DNA of 64,000 nucleotides from Actinotalea alkalitolerans. Its GTDB lineage: Bacteria > Actinomycetota > Actinomycetes > Actinomycetales > Cellulomonadaceae. The translations under genes and the position numbers were made by a program. Positions 47,487 to 55,429 of the stretch are shown piece by piece. The notes under the pieces are model-generated. The model saw only the letters and a list, made by a program, of their open reading frames with translations, had not been told where the DNA came from and did not search any database. The DNA lies in assembly GCF_023369855.1 (NCBI RefSeq), contig NZ_JAMBPP010000002.1, positions 182,448 through 246,447 on the forward strand. Reading direction: 5' to 3'. Numbering within the stretch: position 1 is the stretch's first letter; each line of letters begins with the position of its first letter.

Positions 47487-48394
47487 CCGCCCACCCCCAC
47501 CAGGGAGCCCAGGTCGACGTCGGCGCCCACGTACAGCCCCACCACGATGAAGACCAGGGCCCCGGGGACCAGCACCATCGAGGTCACCAGGGTCACCCGG
47601 GGAGCCGTCTTGGCCGCCGCCCGCCGCTGGCGCTGACCGCTGTCGCGGCGCATGTCCTCGGCGATCTGCTGGAGGGACTCGGCCAGCGGGGCACCGAGCT
47701 CCTGGGACTGCAGCAGTGCCGAGACGAACTGGGCGACCGGCTCGGAGGAGCTGCGCCGCCGCAGGTCGGTGAAGGCCTGACGGACCGAGGCGCCGTTGGC
47801 GATCTGCTGCAGCGTCAGGGTGACCTCCTCCGCGAGCGGCCCCCGGAACCGCTCGGAGACCCGCGCGAGCGCGGCCCGGAAGTTCACGCCGGCCATCACG
47901 GTCACCGCGAGGACGTCGAGGAAGTCGGGCAGGTCTCGGTCGATGCGCTCGCGGCGCTTGCGCTGCGCCGCGGCGAGCCGGCTCAGCGGCATGATCACCG
48001 GGACCGTGACACCCAGCAGCGCCATCAGCACGTTGCCCTGGAGCAGCAGCACCAGGATGACCGGTGAGACCAGCAGCGCCCACCAGGCCGTGCGCTCGAG
48101 ATATCCGTCCACCGTCAGACCGTCGGGGCGGCCTGCCTCGTCGATCCGGCGCTGCAGGGCGTGGACGCGGTCGGGGCCGAGCAGCCGCCGGAGCCGCGGC
48201 ACCTGGCGCCGGGCCAGGCGCTGCAGCGGGGACTCGCCCTCGGCCCGCCGACGCTCACGGCCCTTGAGCAGGGCGAGGTCCTCGACCGCGAGCCGGTCCA
48301 TCGCGTCGGTCCGCATGAGGCGGTACCCGTAGAGCATGAGGACCGCCGCGACCGCCGCGACCAGCGCCATCAGGAGTACGACCGTGAGCGTCAT
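47483..48394 (-). CDS. tadC: Tad inner-membrane assembly protein TadC
   Basis: 303 residues of the T2SF/GspF type: an N-terminal helix, a cytoplasmic stretch, two helices (about 103-137), then a T2SF domain with RDLPDFLDVLAVTVMAGVNF and GAPLAESLQQIAEDMR, and a final helix. With TadB it forms the membrane platform driven by the TadA ATPase. ATG overlaps the TadB stop; its own stop overlaps the kinase start. The TadB/TadC split is by gene order. Confidence 0.88.
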   Translation of the reverse strand: MTLTVVLLMALVAAVAAVLMLYGYRLMRTDAMDRLAVEDLALLKGRERRRAEGESPLQRLARRQVPRLRRLLGPDRVHALQRRIDEAGRPDGLTVDGYLERTAWWALLVSPVILVLLLQGNVLMALLGVTVPVIMPLSRLAAAQRKRRERIDRDLPDFLDVLAVTVMAGVNFRAALARVSERFRGPLAEEVTLTLQQIANGASVRQAFTDLRRRSSSEPVAQFVSALLQSQELGAPLAESLQQIAEDMRRDSGQRQRRAAAKTAPRVTLVTSMVLVPGALVFIVVGLYVGADVDLGSLVGVGG

Positions 48395-49317
48395 CCGTCG
48401 AACCTCGTCATCTTCCGGATGAGCAGGAAGCCTCCGACGAACAGCGAGGACCCCACCAGCAGGGCGCCACGCCCGACCCACTCCGAGACCATCGCCTCGA
48501 CCGTGCCCGGCTGGATGAGGTTGAGCAGGAAGAGCAGGCCGAACCCCATCCCGATCACCATGTACCCGGTCGAGGTCGACTGCGCGAGGGTCGTCCGGAC
48601 CTCGCGGCGGATCTCCTTGCGCTGGTCGAGGGTGTCAGCGATGTCGCGCAGCGACGTCACCAACGACCCGCCCGAGCGGGCACTGACGAGCAGCGTCGAG
48701 ACGAGCACCGACACCTCGCGCGAGGGGAGGCGGTCCTCGAGACCCGACATGGCGGTCTCGAGGCTGTCCCCGAAACGCATCCGGCTGACCACCCGGTCGA
48801 GCTCGGGGCCTGCGGGGCTGGACAGCTCCTCGGCGGCGATGACGATCGCCGCGGCGATCGACAGCCCGGCGCTCGTGGCGTTGGACAGCACCCGGGCGAG
48901 CTCGGGCATCTGGGCGATGAACTGCTCGTTGCGACGCTCCGTGGCCCGGGCGAGGTACGCGCGGATCCCCACGACGACAGCCACGATCCCGAGCAGCCCG
49001 AAGACGGGTGCCAGGCCGACGGCCATGACGTAGCCGATCACCACACCACCCGCCACGGCCACCCCGGCGACCACCACCGCCGGCCGGTCCTCCTCGCCGG
49101 CGAGGAGCAGCCTGCGCTCGACCCACCGACCTGCCGAGGTCGTCCCGAACGCACGGTCCCAGCGCTCGACCCGGGTCTCGGGCCCGGCCGTGGCGTCGGC
49201 CGCCATGCCCTGGATCAGGGCACGACGACGCGAGGTGACCGAGGCGACGTCGCGCACCCCCGCCATGAAGAGCACACAGGCCGAGAGCACGCCGAAGAGG
49301 ATGATCAGGACGGTCAC
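48391..49317 (-). CDS. tadB: Tad inner-membrane assembly protein TadB
   Basis: 308 residues with N-terminal helices, a T2SF domain (QMPELARVLSNATSAGLSI, then RSGGSLVTSLRDIADTLDQR) and two C-terminal helices ending FLLIRKMTRFDG. GTG start overlaps the TadA stop by GTGA and its stop overlaps TadC. Together with TadC it replaces the single GspF-type platform protein of type IVa pili. Confidence 0.88.
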   Translation of the reverse strand: MTVLIILFGVLSACVLFMAGVRDVASVTSRRRALIQGMAADATAGPETRVERWDRAFGTTSAGRWVERRLLLAGEEDRPAVVVAGVAVAGGVVIGYVMAVGLAPVFGLLGIVAVVVGIRAYLARATERRNEQFIAQMPELARVLSNATSAGLSIAAAIVIAAEELSSPAGPELDRVVSRMRFGDSLETAMSGLEDRLPSREVSVLVSTLLVSARSGGSLVTSLRDIADTLDQRKEIRREVRTTLAQSTSTGYMVIGMGFGLLFLLNLIQPGTVEAMVSEWVGRGALLVGSSLFVGGFLLIRKMTRFDG

Positions 49318-50726
49318 GGGACGCCCCCGAGGAGCGGGTCGTGGACGACCGGCGGCGCGGGCGGCGGCGGGCCGCCGAGCGGCAGGTCGGTGCCCTGGCC
49401 GATCACCTCACCGGCGATCCGCAGCCGGTCGACCAGGCCCTGCGGGACGGCGAACTGCAGGAAGCGCCCCGGCGGACCGCTCTCGTTGGGCGCCTCCGGG
49501 TCCCAGCGCATCAGCGGCTGGATGACGAAGTCCTCACGGTTGCGCGAGGTCACGTAGCCGACCTCGACCACCCGCCGCGTCCCGTCCGACCCGCGCAGCA
49601 GCTGCACGACGAGGTCGATCGCGTTGTTGACCTGGTCCCGCAGGGCGTGGAACGGGATCTCCACGTCGCTCATCGAGGCGAGCACCTCGAGCCGGTTGAG
49701 CGCGTCCGTGCTCGAGTTCGCGTGGACCGTGGCCAACGAGCCCTCGTGGCCGGTGTTCATGGCCTGGAGCATGTCCAGGGCCTCACCGCCGCGGACCTCA
49801 CCGACGATCACCCGGTCGGGACGCATGCGCAGGGCGTTGCGGACGAGGTCGCGGATGGTCACCTGACCGCTGCCCTCGACGTTCGCCGGACGCGTCTCCA
49901 TCCGCACCACGTGCTCCTGGGACAGCGAGAGCTCGGCCGCGTCCTCGATGGTGATGATCCGCTGCCGACCCTGGATGAAGGCCGAGAGGGCGTTGAGCAT
50001 CGTCGTCTTGCCCGACGCCGTCCCCCCCGAGACGATGATGTTCATCCGCGCGCGGACGCACGCCGCGAGCAGGTCGGCCGTCGCGTGGTCCAGGCTGCCG
50101 CGGGTGAGCAGCTCGTCCAGGCCGTAGGCCTTGGGGAAGAGCCGGATCGTCACGGTGGGGCCGTTGAGGACCAGCGGTGGCAGCACCACGTGGACGCGTG
50201 CGCCGCGCGGCATGCGGTCGTCGGGCGGCAGGCGCGCGTCGACCATCGGGCTCGACTCGTCGACGCGCCGGTTGACGGTCGACACGATCCGGTCGATCGT
50301 CTGGCGCAGCTGCTCCTCCGAGGCGAAGCCCGACGCGACCTTCTCGATCATGCCGAAACGCTCGACGTAGATCGTGTCGTGCCCGTTGATCATGATCTCG
50401 CTGATCGAGTCGTCGGCGAGCAGCGGCTCGAGCACACCCAGGCCGATCGACTCGTCGACCACCCTGCGGATGAGGGCGTTGCGCTCGCGCGTGGTGAGGA
50501 TGACGCCCTCGGTCGAGACGAGGTGGGCGACGACCCGCTCGAGCCGGATCCGCCGTTGGCCTGCCTCGAGGCGACCCAGCTCGTGCAGGTCGACCTCGTC
50601 GAGAAGCTTCCGCTTGAAGGTCGAGACGAGGTTCTCGTCGAGGTCGGCCGCCGCCGCGACGACCGGGGCCGCGGCCTCGGCCCGTTCGCGGCCCGCCCCG
50701 GCCCAGTCGCTGAAGCCCGCCCTCAC
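49314..50726 (-). CDS. tadA: Tad pilus assembly ATPase TadA/CpaF
   Basis: 470-residue secretion ATPase (GspE/VirB11 family), the motor for Flp assembly. Seen: N-terminal domain with [16 protein letters not shown]; Walker A GGTASGKT (234-241); Asp box ITIEDAAEL; Walker B-type block [20 protein letters not shown]; His box [15 protein letters not shown] Pro-rich tail follows. GTG start overlaps the TadE stop (GTGA) and its stop overlaps TadB. Confidence 0.95.
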   Translation of the reverse strand: MRAGFSDWAGAGRERAEAAAPVVAAAADLDENLVSTFKRKLLDEVDLHELGRLEAGQRRIRLERVVAHLVSTEGVILTTRERNALIRRVVDESIGLGVLEPLLADDSISEIMINGHDTIYVERFGMIEKVASGFASEEQLRQTIDRIVSTVNRRVDESSPMVDARLPPDDRMPRGARVHVVLPPLVLNGPTVTIRLFPKAYGLDELLTRGSLDHATADLLAACVRARMNIIVSGGTASGKTTMLNALSAFIQGRQRIITIEDAAELSLSQEHVVRMETRPANVEGSGQVTIRDLVRNALRMRPDRVIVGEVRGGEALDMLQAMNTGHEGSLATVHANSSTDALNRLEVLASMSDVEIPFHALRDQVNNAIDLVVQLLRGSDGTRRVVEVGYVTSRNREDFVIQPLMRWDPEAPNESGPPGRFLQFAVPQGLVDRLRIAGEVIGQGTDLPLGGPPPPAPPVVHDPLLGGVP

Positions 50727-51088
50727 GGGACGAGCCTGGGCATGACGGCCGTCCGGTCGACGGTCAGCACGGGGAAGACCGACCACCGTGGCACCCGGAC
50801 CTCCAGGCGCACCCCCTGGCCGCCGTGGACGTAGCTGATGCTCTGCGGCGACAGACCGCTCGGCAGCGACCTGTCGATCGCGACCTCGGCGGACTGCCCC
50901 ATGCTCAGGGCCCGGGCACCGTCCCGTGCCGCCTGGTTGGTCGCCTGGGTCGTGTACACGGCCGCGACCACCTGCAGCAGGACGAGCACCACCACGACGA
51001 GGACCGGGACGACACCGAGCAGCTCGACCGCCGAGCTGCCGCGCTCGTCGCGACGGCGGCCGGGGGGGCGGATCCGTGGCCCGCTCAT
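50723..51088 (-). CDS. tadE: TadE-like pseudopilin
   Basis: 121 residues. Leader ends RRDERG, then SSAVELLGVVPVLVVVVLVL: cleavage expected after G17 with Glu at +5 (E22). After the helix QATNQAARDGARALSMG is typical of TadE. The C-terminal extracellular part ends with beta-like RLEVRVPRWSVFP. ATG overlaps the stop of the CpaE-TadE fusion gene and its own stop overlaps tadA. Minor pilin needed for Flp assembly in known Tad systems. Confidence 0.88.
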   Translation of the reverse strand: MSGPRIRPPGRRRDERGSSAVELLGVVPVLVVVVLVLLQVVAAVYTTQATNQAARDGARALSMGQSAEVAIDRSLPSGLSPQSISYVHGGQGVRLEVRVPRWSVFPVLTVDRTAVMPRLVP

Positions 51089-52698
51089 GGCTCGATCACG
51101 ACCCGGCGGTCGATACGGACCTGCCACGGCGTGCTGAACACCCCGGGGGCGACCAGGGGGACGTTGGTGCGCACCGAGACCCAGGACGCGTCCACCGGGC
51201 TGGTCTCCACGCTCATGGCCGATCGCATCCCCGAGGGCATCCGCTCGGCGGCGGCGGCACGTGTCTCGGGGAGCGTCTCCTGCAGGGAGACCGATCTGGC
51301 CGCGGCGGAGGCCGCATGGCCCGTCCACACGTAGGTCATCCCGGCCACCCCGAGCTGCCACGCGATCAGGCACACCAGCGCGAGCCACGGGATGACCCCG
51401 AGGAGGTCGACCGACGCCGAACCGCGGTCCCCGCGCCGTGCCGAGCGGGTGGCCCGCCGACCCACCGGGGCGAGGTCGAGCGAACCGGTGGCGGCCTCGC
51501 CAGCAGGTGCCGGGGCGTCGGGTGCCGGCTGGGCGAGGTCCCGGACCAGGCCGAGCTCGCGACCCACGCCGCGCAGCGCCTTCCACCAGCCGGTGTCGGT
51601 CAGGATCTCGGGCGAACGGGAGTTCGACGCCGTCTGGAGCTTGCGTCCCAGGTCGGGCAGCACCGTCCCCAGCAGGGGGCTCGGTGACAGCCGCCGGACG
51701 GTCTCGGGCTGCACCTCGTCGAGCCGCGACTGCCGGTTGAGCAGGACATGGACGGTCTCGGGCTTGCGCACCGCGAGCGACTCCCACCACCCCAGGTTGC
51801 GCCGCAGCGCCCTCATGCTGATCAGGTCGGGGGTGACCACGGAGACCACCTCGTCCGCGATCTCCACGACCGCTGCCTGGACCGGGGTCACGTGGGCCCC
51901 CGCGTCGACGATCACCAGGTCGTACTGCTGGCGCAGCAGGGCGACGATCTGCCGGATCGCCGCCGGTGTCACCCACTCCACGTCCCGGACGTCCTGGGGC
52001 GGGAGGAGCAGGTGCAGCCCCGACTCGTGCTCGAAGACCGCGTCGGCGACCGTACGGACCGAGAGGTCCTGGGCGACCTTGGACAGGTCCGCGATCGAGG
52101 TGCGGTACCTGGCCTCGACCAGGCTGGTCACGTCGCCCTTCTCCAGGTCGAGGTCGACCAGCAGCACCTTGTAGGAAGGCACCTCACGCTTGACGTCCCA
52201 GGCGAGGTGCGTCGCGACGGTCGAGGTCCCGACCCCGCCCTTCGAGCCTGTGACGGCCACCACCGTCGCCCGACCCCGGGCGTTCGCCTCGTCCGGGCCC
52301 GAGTGCGCGAGCAGGGTCATCATGTGGCGGGACCAGTCCAGGGCGTTGACCACCCGGAGCTGGACGTCCGCGAAGGACAATGGGTACGCGAGCACGCCCC
52401 GCGCACCGGCATCCATGGCCGCACCGAGCGCCTCGGGCTCGCTGTCGCTCGAGACGACGATCGAGACGGCCGCGGGTCGGCGCAGGCTCAGGTCGCGCAC
52501 GACCTGGTGGACCGGCTCCGGACCGAGCTGGTCGTGGACCAGCACGAGGTTCGGGTCGTGCTGGACGACCATGGCGGTGAGCTCGGTGGTGGTCTCGGCG
52601 ACACCCACCACCTCGACCTCGGCGGCCTCGGCGAGCTGCGACCGCAGCTCGTAGGCGAGCGACTGGTCCGCGCAGCCGATGACGACGATGCCCGCCAT
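51085..52698 (-). CDS. CpaE-like ATPase fused to a TadE-like pseudopilin
   Basis: 537 residues. Residues 1-120 form a receiver-like domain (HDPNLVLVHDQLG in place of the usual phospho-Asp block). Residues 143-400 are a CpaE/MinD-type ATPase with a deviant Walker A GSKGGVGTST (151-160) and KVLLVDLDLEKGDV. A Pro/Ala linker leads to RRGDRG-SASVDLLGVIPW, a prepilin-type signal (cleavage expected after G426, Asp at +5), a helix, and a TadE-like extracellular tail to 537. Normally CpaE and TadE are separate genes. No internal start with a Shine-Dalgarno was found, so the fusion appears real. Starts one base from the CpaB stop; GGGAGG precedes the ATG; ATGA overlap with TadE. Confidence 0.85.
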   Translation of the reverse strand: MAGIVVIGCADQSLAYELRSQLAEAAEVEVVGVAETTTELTAMVVQHDPNLVLVHDQLGPEPVHQVVRDLSLRRPAAVSIVVSSDSEPEALGAAMDAGARGVLAYPLSFADVQLRVVNALDWSRHMMTLLAHSGPDEANARGRATVVAVTGSKGGVGTSTVATHLAWDVKREVPSYKVLLVDLDLEKGDVTSLVEARYRTSIADLSKVAQDLSVRTVADAVFEHESGLHLLLPPQDVRDVEWVTPAAIRQIVALLRQQYDLVIVDAGAHVTPVQAAVVEIADEVVSVVTPDLISMRALRRNLGWWESLAVRKPETVHVLLNRQSRLDEVQPETVRRLSPSPLLGTVLPDLGRKLQTASNSRSPEILTDTGWWKALRGVGRELGLVRDLAQPAPDAPAPAGEAATGSLDLAPVGRRATRSARRGDRGSASVDLLGVIPWLALVCLIAWQLGVAGMTYVWTGHAASAAARSVSLQETLPETRAAAAERMPSGMRSAMSVETSPVDASWVSVRTNVPLVAPGVFSTPWQVRIDRRVVIEP

Positions 52699-52699
52699 G

Positions 52700-53425
52700 T
52701 CAGTTGCCTCCCTCGAGGATCGACTGCCCGCCGAGGTCCTCGGCATCGAACTCCGACTTCTCACCGGTGCGGTTCTCGCCGGTCCCGGTGGGCAGGCCGA
52801 CCAGCCGCACCTCGTCGGCGAAGGCGCTCGCATAGGTGACCGCGAGCGCGTCGTTGGGCTCGAGCGCGAGCGTGACCGGGATCACCGACTGCTGGCCCCC
52901 GATCGCCGTCTCGTCCACGCGACGCTGCTCACCCCGGACCGAGACCACCCGCACGTTCTGGACGAGCACCCTGACCTGCTTGGAGAGTCCGGGGACGTCG
53001 GCGAAGACGGCGTAGATGTCCACGAAGTCCCCGGTCTCGACCCGCCCGGCCAGGCCGGTGACCGAGTCGACGTTGACCGCGATCTCCCGCTCGGTGGGGC
53101 TCAGGTCGGAGGCCGGGACGATGACGTCGGCGGTGAGCATGGTGCCCGCCGCGAGGTTCACCGCGACCTTCTGCCCGAGGAGCTCCTCACGGGTCATCCG
53201 GGCGGTCTCCGACAGCCATCGCGCGGGGACCTCGTCGGCGACGATCGTCGACTCGTCGAGGGTCTCGTAGGCGGCCACGGTGTCGACCGTGCGGTAGACG
53301 GTCACGAGCGACCCCACCTGGCTCGAGACGTTGGCGACGTAGCTCGCGACCACGAAGAAGACCACCACGGCGAGGAGCGCCGAGAGGAGGATGAACAGCA
53401 CTCCACGACGCTGACGGGGATTCAC
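52700..53425 (-). CDS. cpaB: CpaB/RcpC-like SAF-domain pilus assembly protein
   Basis: 241 residues. Basic N-terminus, one helix (about 9-30), then an SAF domain (YETLDESTIVADEVPARWLS, LGQKVAVNLAAGTMLTADV) and an RcpC-like region with VETGDFVDIYAVFAD and LALEPNDALAVTYA. In Gram-negative Tad systems CpaB/RcpC sits with the outer-membrane secretin; there is none here, so in this Gram-positive it may face the wall. GTG start with AGGAG, overlapping the stop of the upstream gene. Confidence 0.88.
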   Translation of the reverse strand: MNPRQRRGVLFILLSALLAVVVFFVVASYVANVSSQVGSLVTVYRTVDTVAAYETLDESTIVADEVPARWLSETARMTREELLGQKVAVNLAAGTMLTADVIVPASDLSPTEREIAVNVDSVTGLAGRVETGDFVDIYAVFADVPGLSKQVRVLVQNVRVVSVRGEQRRVDETAIGGQQSVIPVTLALEPNDALAVTYASAFADEVRLVGLPTGTGENRTGEKSEFDAEDLGGQSILEGGN

Positions 53426-54240
53426 TTCGGGTCTCCTTGCAGTTCGAGGGAGGCGTGCACGGGGCGCACGTGGCAGTACTGGCAGAACTCCTGCGGCACG
53501 ACGGCACCGCAGACCGCGCACCGGTCGAGGGTCTCGACCCGCGGGTAGGGGATGACGTCGCCGGCCGGCAGCGCGAGCAGCTCGACGGCGCGGGCCGTGC
53601 CGAAGCGGCCTCGGGCATCCAGGCTCAGGCCGGGCAGCTCGATGTGCTCGTGCGCGCCGGCGAGCTCGAGAGCGTCCTGGAGCGCCGGGGCGGGTATCGC
53701 CTCACCGGCGCAGACCAGCGCCGAGCGCGCCAGCACCGGCTCGGAGGCCCGCACAGGTCGCCCGACCCGCACGACACCCGGTTCACCGGAGAGGGTCGCC
53801 AGGTAGCCGGCACCGCTGGGCATCCAGGACCGCAGGTGCTGGCCCAGGCTGGGAGCCGGCTGCTCGAGCCGGGCGACGGTCGGCAGCCACGCGCCGCTCC
53901 AGGTGCGCCGCTCCAGCTCGCGGGCGAAGAGCGGCAGGAGGCCGGCATCGAGCTCGCACGAGGCGACCTGGAGCGCGAGGACCGCGACCGTGGCGGGGCC
54001 GTGCGGCACGCACACCCATGACACGGCCACCCCGCGGTCGCCGACCAGGGCTGCGTGCCGGCGCACCAGCGCCTCGTGCCGCTGCTCACCGAGGAGGACC
54101 AGGTGCGTGACGTCGGCTCCGACCACGGTCCACATGTCCTCGACGCTGTGCGGGTCGGCAAGGAGCACGGTCCGCTCGCCCAGCAGTGGGAGGAGGTCGT
54201 CCGTGGGAGCGACGAGGGCACCGACGGCGACCTTCTGCAT
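53422..54240 (-). CDS. Unknown zinc-ribbon protein, first gene of the Tad operon
   Basis: 272 residues, no membrane helix or signal. The first about 230 residues are an unrecognised alpha/beta domain (starts MQKVAVGALVAPTDDLLPLL; has VLLADPHSVEDMW). The end holds a four-cysteine zinc ribbon CAVCGAVVPQEFCQYC (C241, C244, C253, C256). GGGGTGG precedes the ATG. Its stop overlaps cpaB by GTGA, tying it to the operon; cytoplasmic assembly factor or regulator is a guess. The 174 bases upstream, shared with the divergent DUF192 gene, must hold the operon promoter but show no TGGGCCCA site. Confidence 0.65.
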   Translation of the reverse strand: MQKVAVGALVAPTDDLLPLLGERTVLLADPHSVEDMWTVVGADVTHLVLLGEQRHEALVRRHAALVGDRGVAVSWVCVPHGPATVAVLALQVASCELDAGLLPLFARELERRTWSGAWLPTVARLEQPAPSLGQHLRSWMPSGAGYLATLSGEPGVVRVGRPVRASEPVLARSALVCAGEAIPAPALQDALELAGAHEHIELPGLSLDARGRFGTARAVELLALPAGDVIPYPRVETLDRCAVCGAVVPQEFCQYCHVRPVHASLELQGDPK

Positions 54241-54414
54241 GAACCATCCACCCCTGTTTGATCGTGCGGGAACACCCTGCCTGACCCCGGCCGCTGAGGA
54301 CACCGCTGCGGAATCTTTCACCCGTTCGGTGGACCAAGGTCACTGTCGGTCGTCAGCTGAGCTCTCGTACCCCTGGTGAGCGACGACCGGTGAGCGCTCG
54401 GGCATGCTATCGGG

Positions 54415-54807
54415 ATGAGACGTCGCAAAGGTGACATGCCCGGCAGCGCGGGACCCCGGCTCGTGGTGGACGGGCTCGACGTGGCGCAGGTCGTGGTGGC
54501 GGACACCTTCGCCACCCGCCTGCGCGGGCTCGCCGCGCGCCGCCGGCTGCCGGAGTCGCTGCTGCTGAGCCCGTCGAACTCGGTCCACGGCGTGGGCATG
54601 CTCGTCCGGCTCGACGTCGCACTGCTCGACGGCGCAGGCACGGTCGTCGACGTCCTGCTGCTGCGGCCCTTCGGCATGACCTGGCCCCGCCGCGGCGTCA
54701 CCGACGTCCTCGAGGCCCCGGCGGGCAGCTTCGCCCGGTGGGGGCTGTCGGCGGGGAGCACCGTGACCGTCCGACGGGCCTCGTCTGACGAGGCTGCGCG
54801 GGGATGA
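54415..54807 (+). CDS. DUF192 family protein
   Basis: 130 residues of the DUF192 fold: VADTFATRLRGLAARRRLP (family: R-x-x-GL), then NSVHGVGMLVRLDVALLD and VDVLLLRPFGMTWPRRGV and a C-terminal VLEAPAGSFARWGLSAGSTV. Many DUF192 proteins are exported; this one shows no signal peptide. Function unknown. Homologues often sit beside Tad loci in actinobacteria, as here, divergent from the operon. Start uncertain between ATG 54415 and ATG 54436, the latter with AAAGGTG close by. Confidence 0.75.
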   Translation: MRRRKGDMPGSAGPRLVVDGLDVAQVVVADTFATRLRGLAARRRLPESLLLSPSNSVHGVGMLVRLDVALLDGAGTVVDVLLLRPFGMTWPRRGVTDVLEAPAGSFARWGLSAGSTVTVRRASSDEAARG

Positions 54808-54931
54808 CAGGTCATCCCACCATCGTGGGCCGCGGGGTCGGCCCCACCCAGGGCCCGCGGTCCCCCTCACGGGCCTACGGGCGCCGGGCGGTCATGAGCC
54901 CCTGGACCCACCGCAGGTCGTGGTCGAGGGC

Positions 54932-55336
54932 TCAGTCGGACGGCGGTCCGGCGGACACCGCGTGGAGGTCCTTCCGGTCACCTCGTCGCGGTCGGCCGGC
55001 CACGACCTGGTCCAGGCCGTCGCGGTGCACACGGCGCTCGACCACGAAGGACAGCACCGGCACCACACCGGCGAGCACCATCCCGACGAGACGACCCAGC
55101 CCCCACCGCATGGTCGACCACAGGTCGACCACGGTGACCAGGTACACGACGTAGATCCAGCCGTGCGCGAACGGCACCCACTCGATCCACCGCATGACGT
55201 CGTCACCGGCCTGCACGACGTACTTGAGCAGCAGCTCGACGCACAGCACCAGGAGCATCACACCCGTGATCCAGGCCATCACGCGGTACCGCCCGAGGGC
55301 CGCGCGCGCCTTGGTCGCCCAGTCCTTGCCCGCCAC
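54932..55336 (-). CDS. DUF3817 family membrane protein
   Basis: 134 residues with three or four helices: YRVMAWITGVMLLVLCVELL, WVPFAHGWIYVVYLVTVVDL and a third near GLGRLVGMVLAGVVPVLSFV, followed by ERRVH. This pattern, with EWVPFAHGWIYVVY, is the DUF3817 signature. Function unknown. The GTG start is fixed by an AGGAGG five bases upstream. Single gene, divergent from the ABC exporter. Confidence 0.82.
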   Translation of the reverse strand: MAGKDWATKARAALGRYRVMAWITGVMLLVLCVELLLKYVVQAGDDVMRWIEWVPFAHGWIYVVYLVTVVDLWSTMRWGLGRLVGMVLAGVVPVLSFVVERRVHRDGLDQVVAGRPRRGDRKDLHAVSAGPPSD

Positions 55337-55429
55337 CAGAGCCTCCTTCGTCGCCGATCCGTCCGGGGACCATCCTCCCCCAGATAATCCGTCGCCCGGT
55401 GTCGTACCGGGCACGTAGCGTTGCCCCTC

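Noticed and set aside
51085-52698. CpaE-TadE fusion considered as two genes
   Set aside because: The frame is open throughout and no start codon with a Shine-Dalgarno sequence is present near the TadE signal. I kept one gene but flag sequencing error as a risk.
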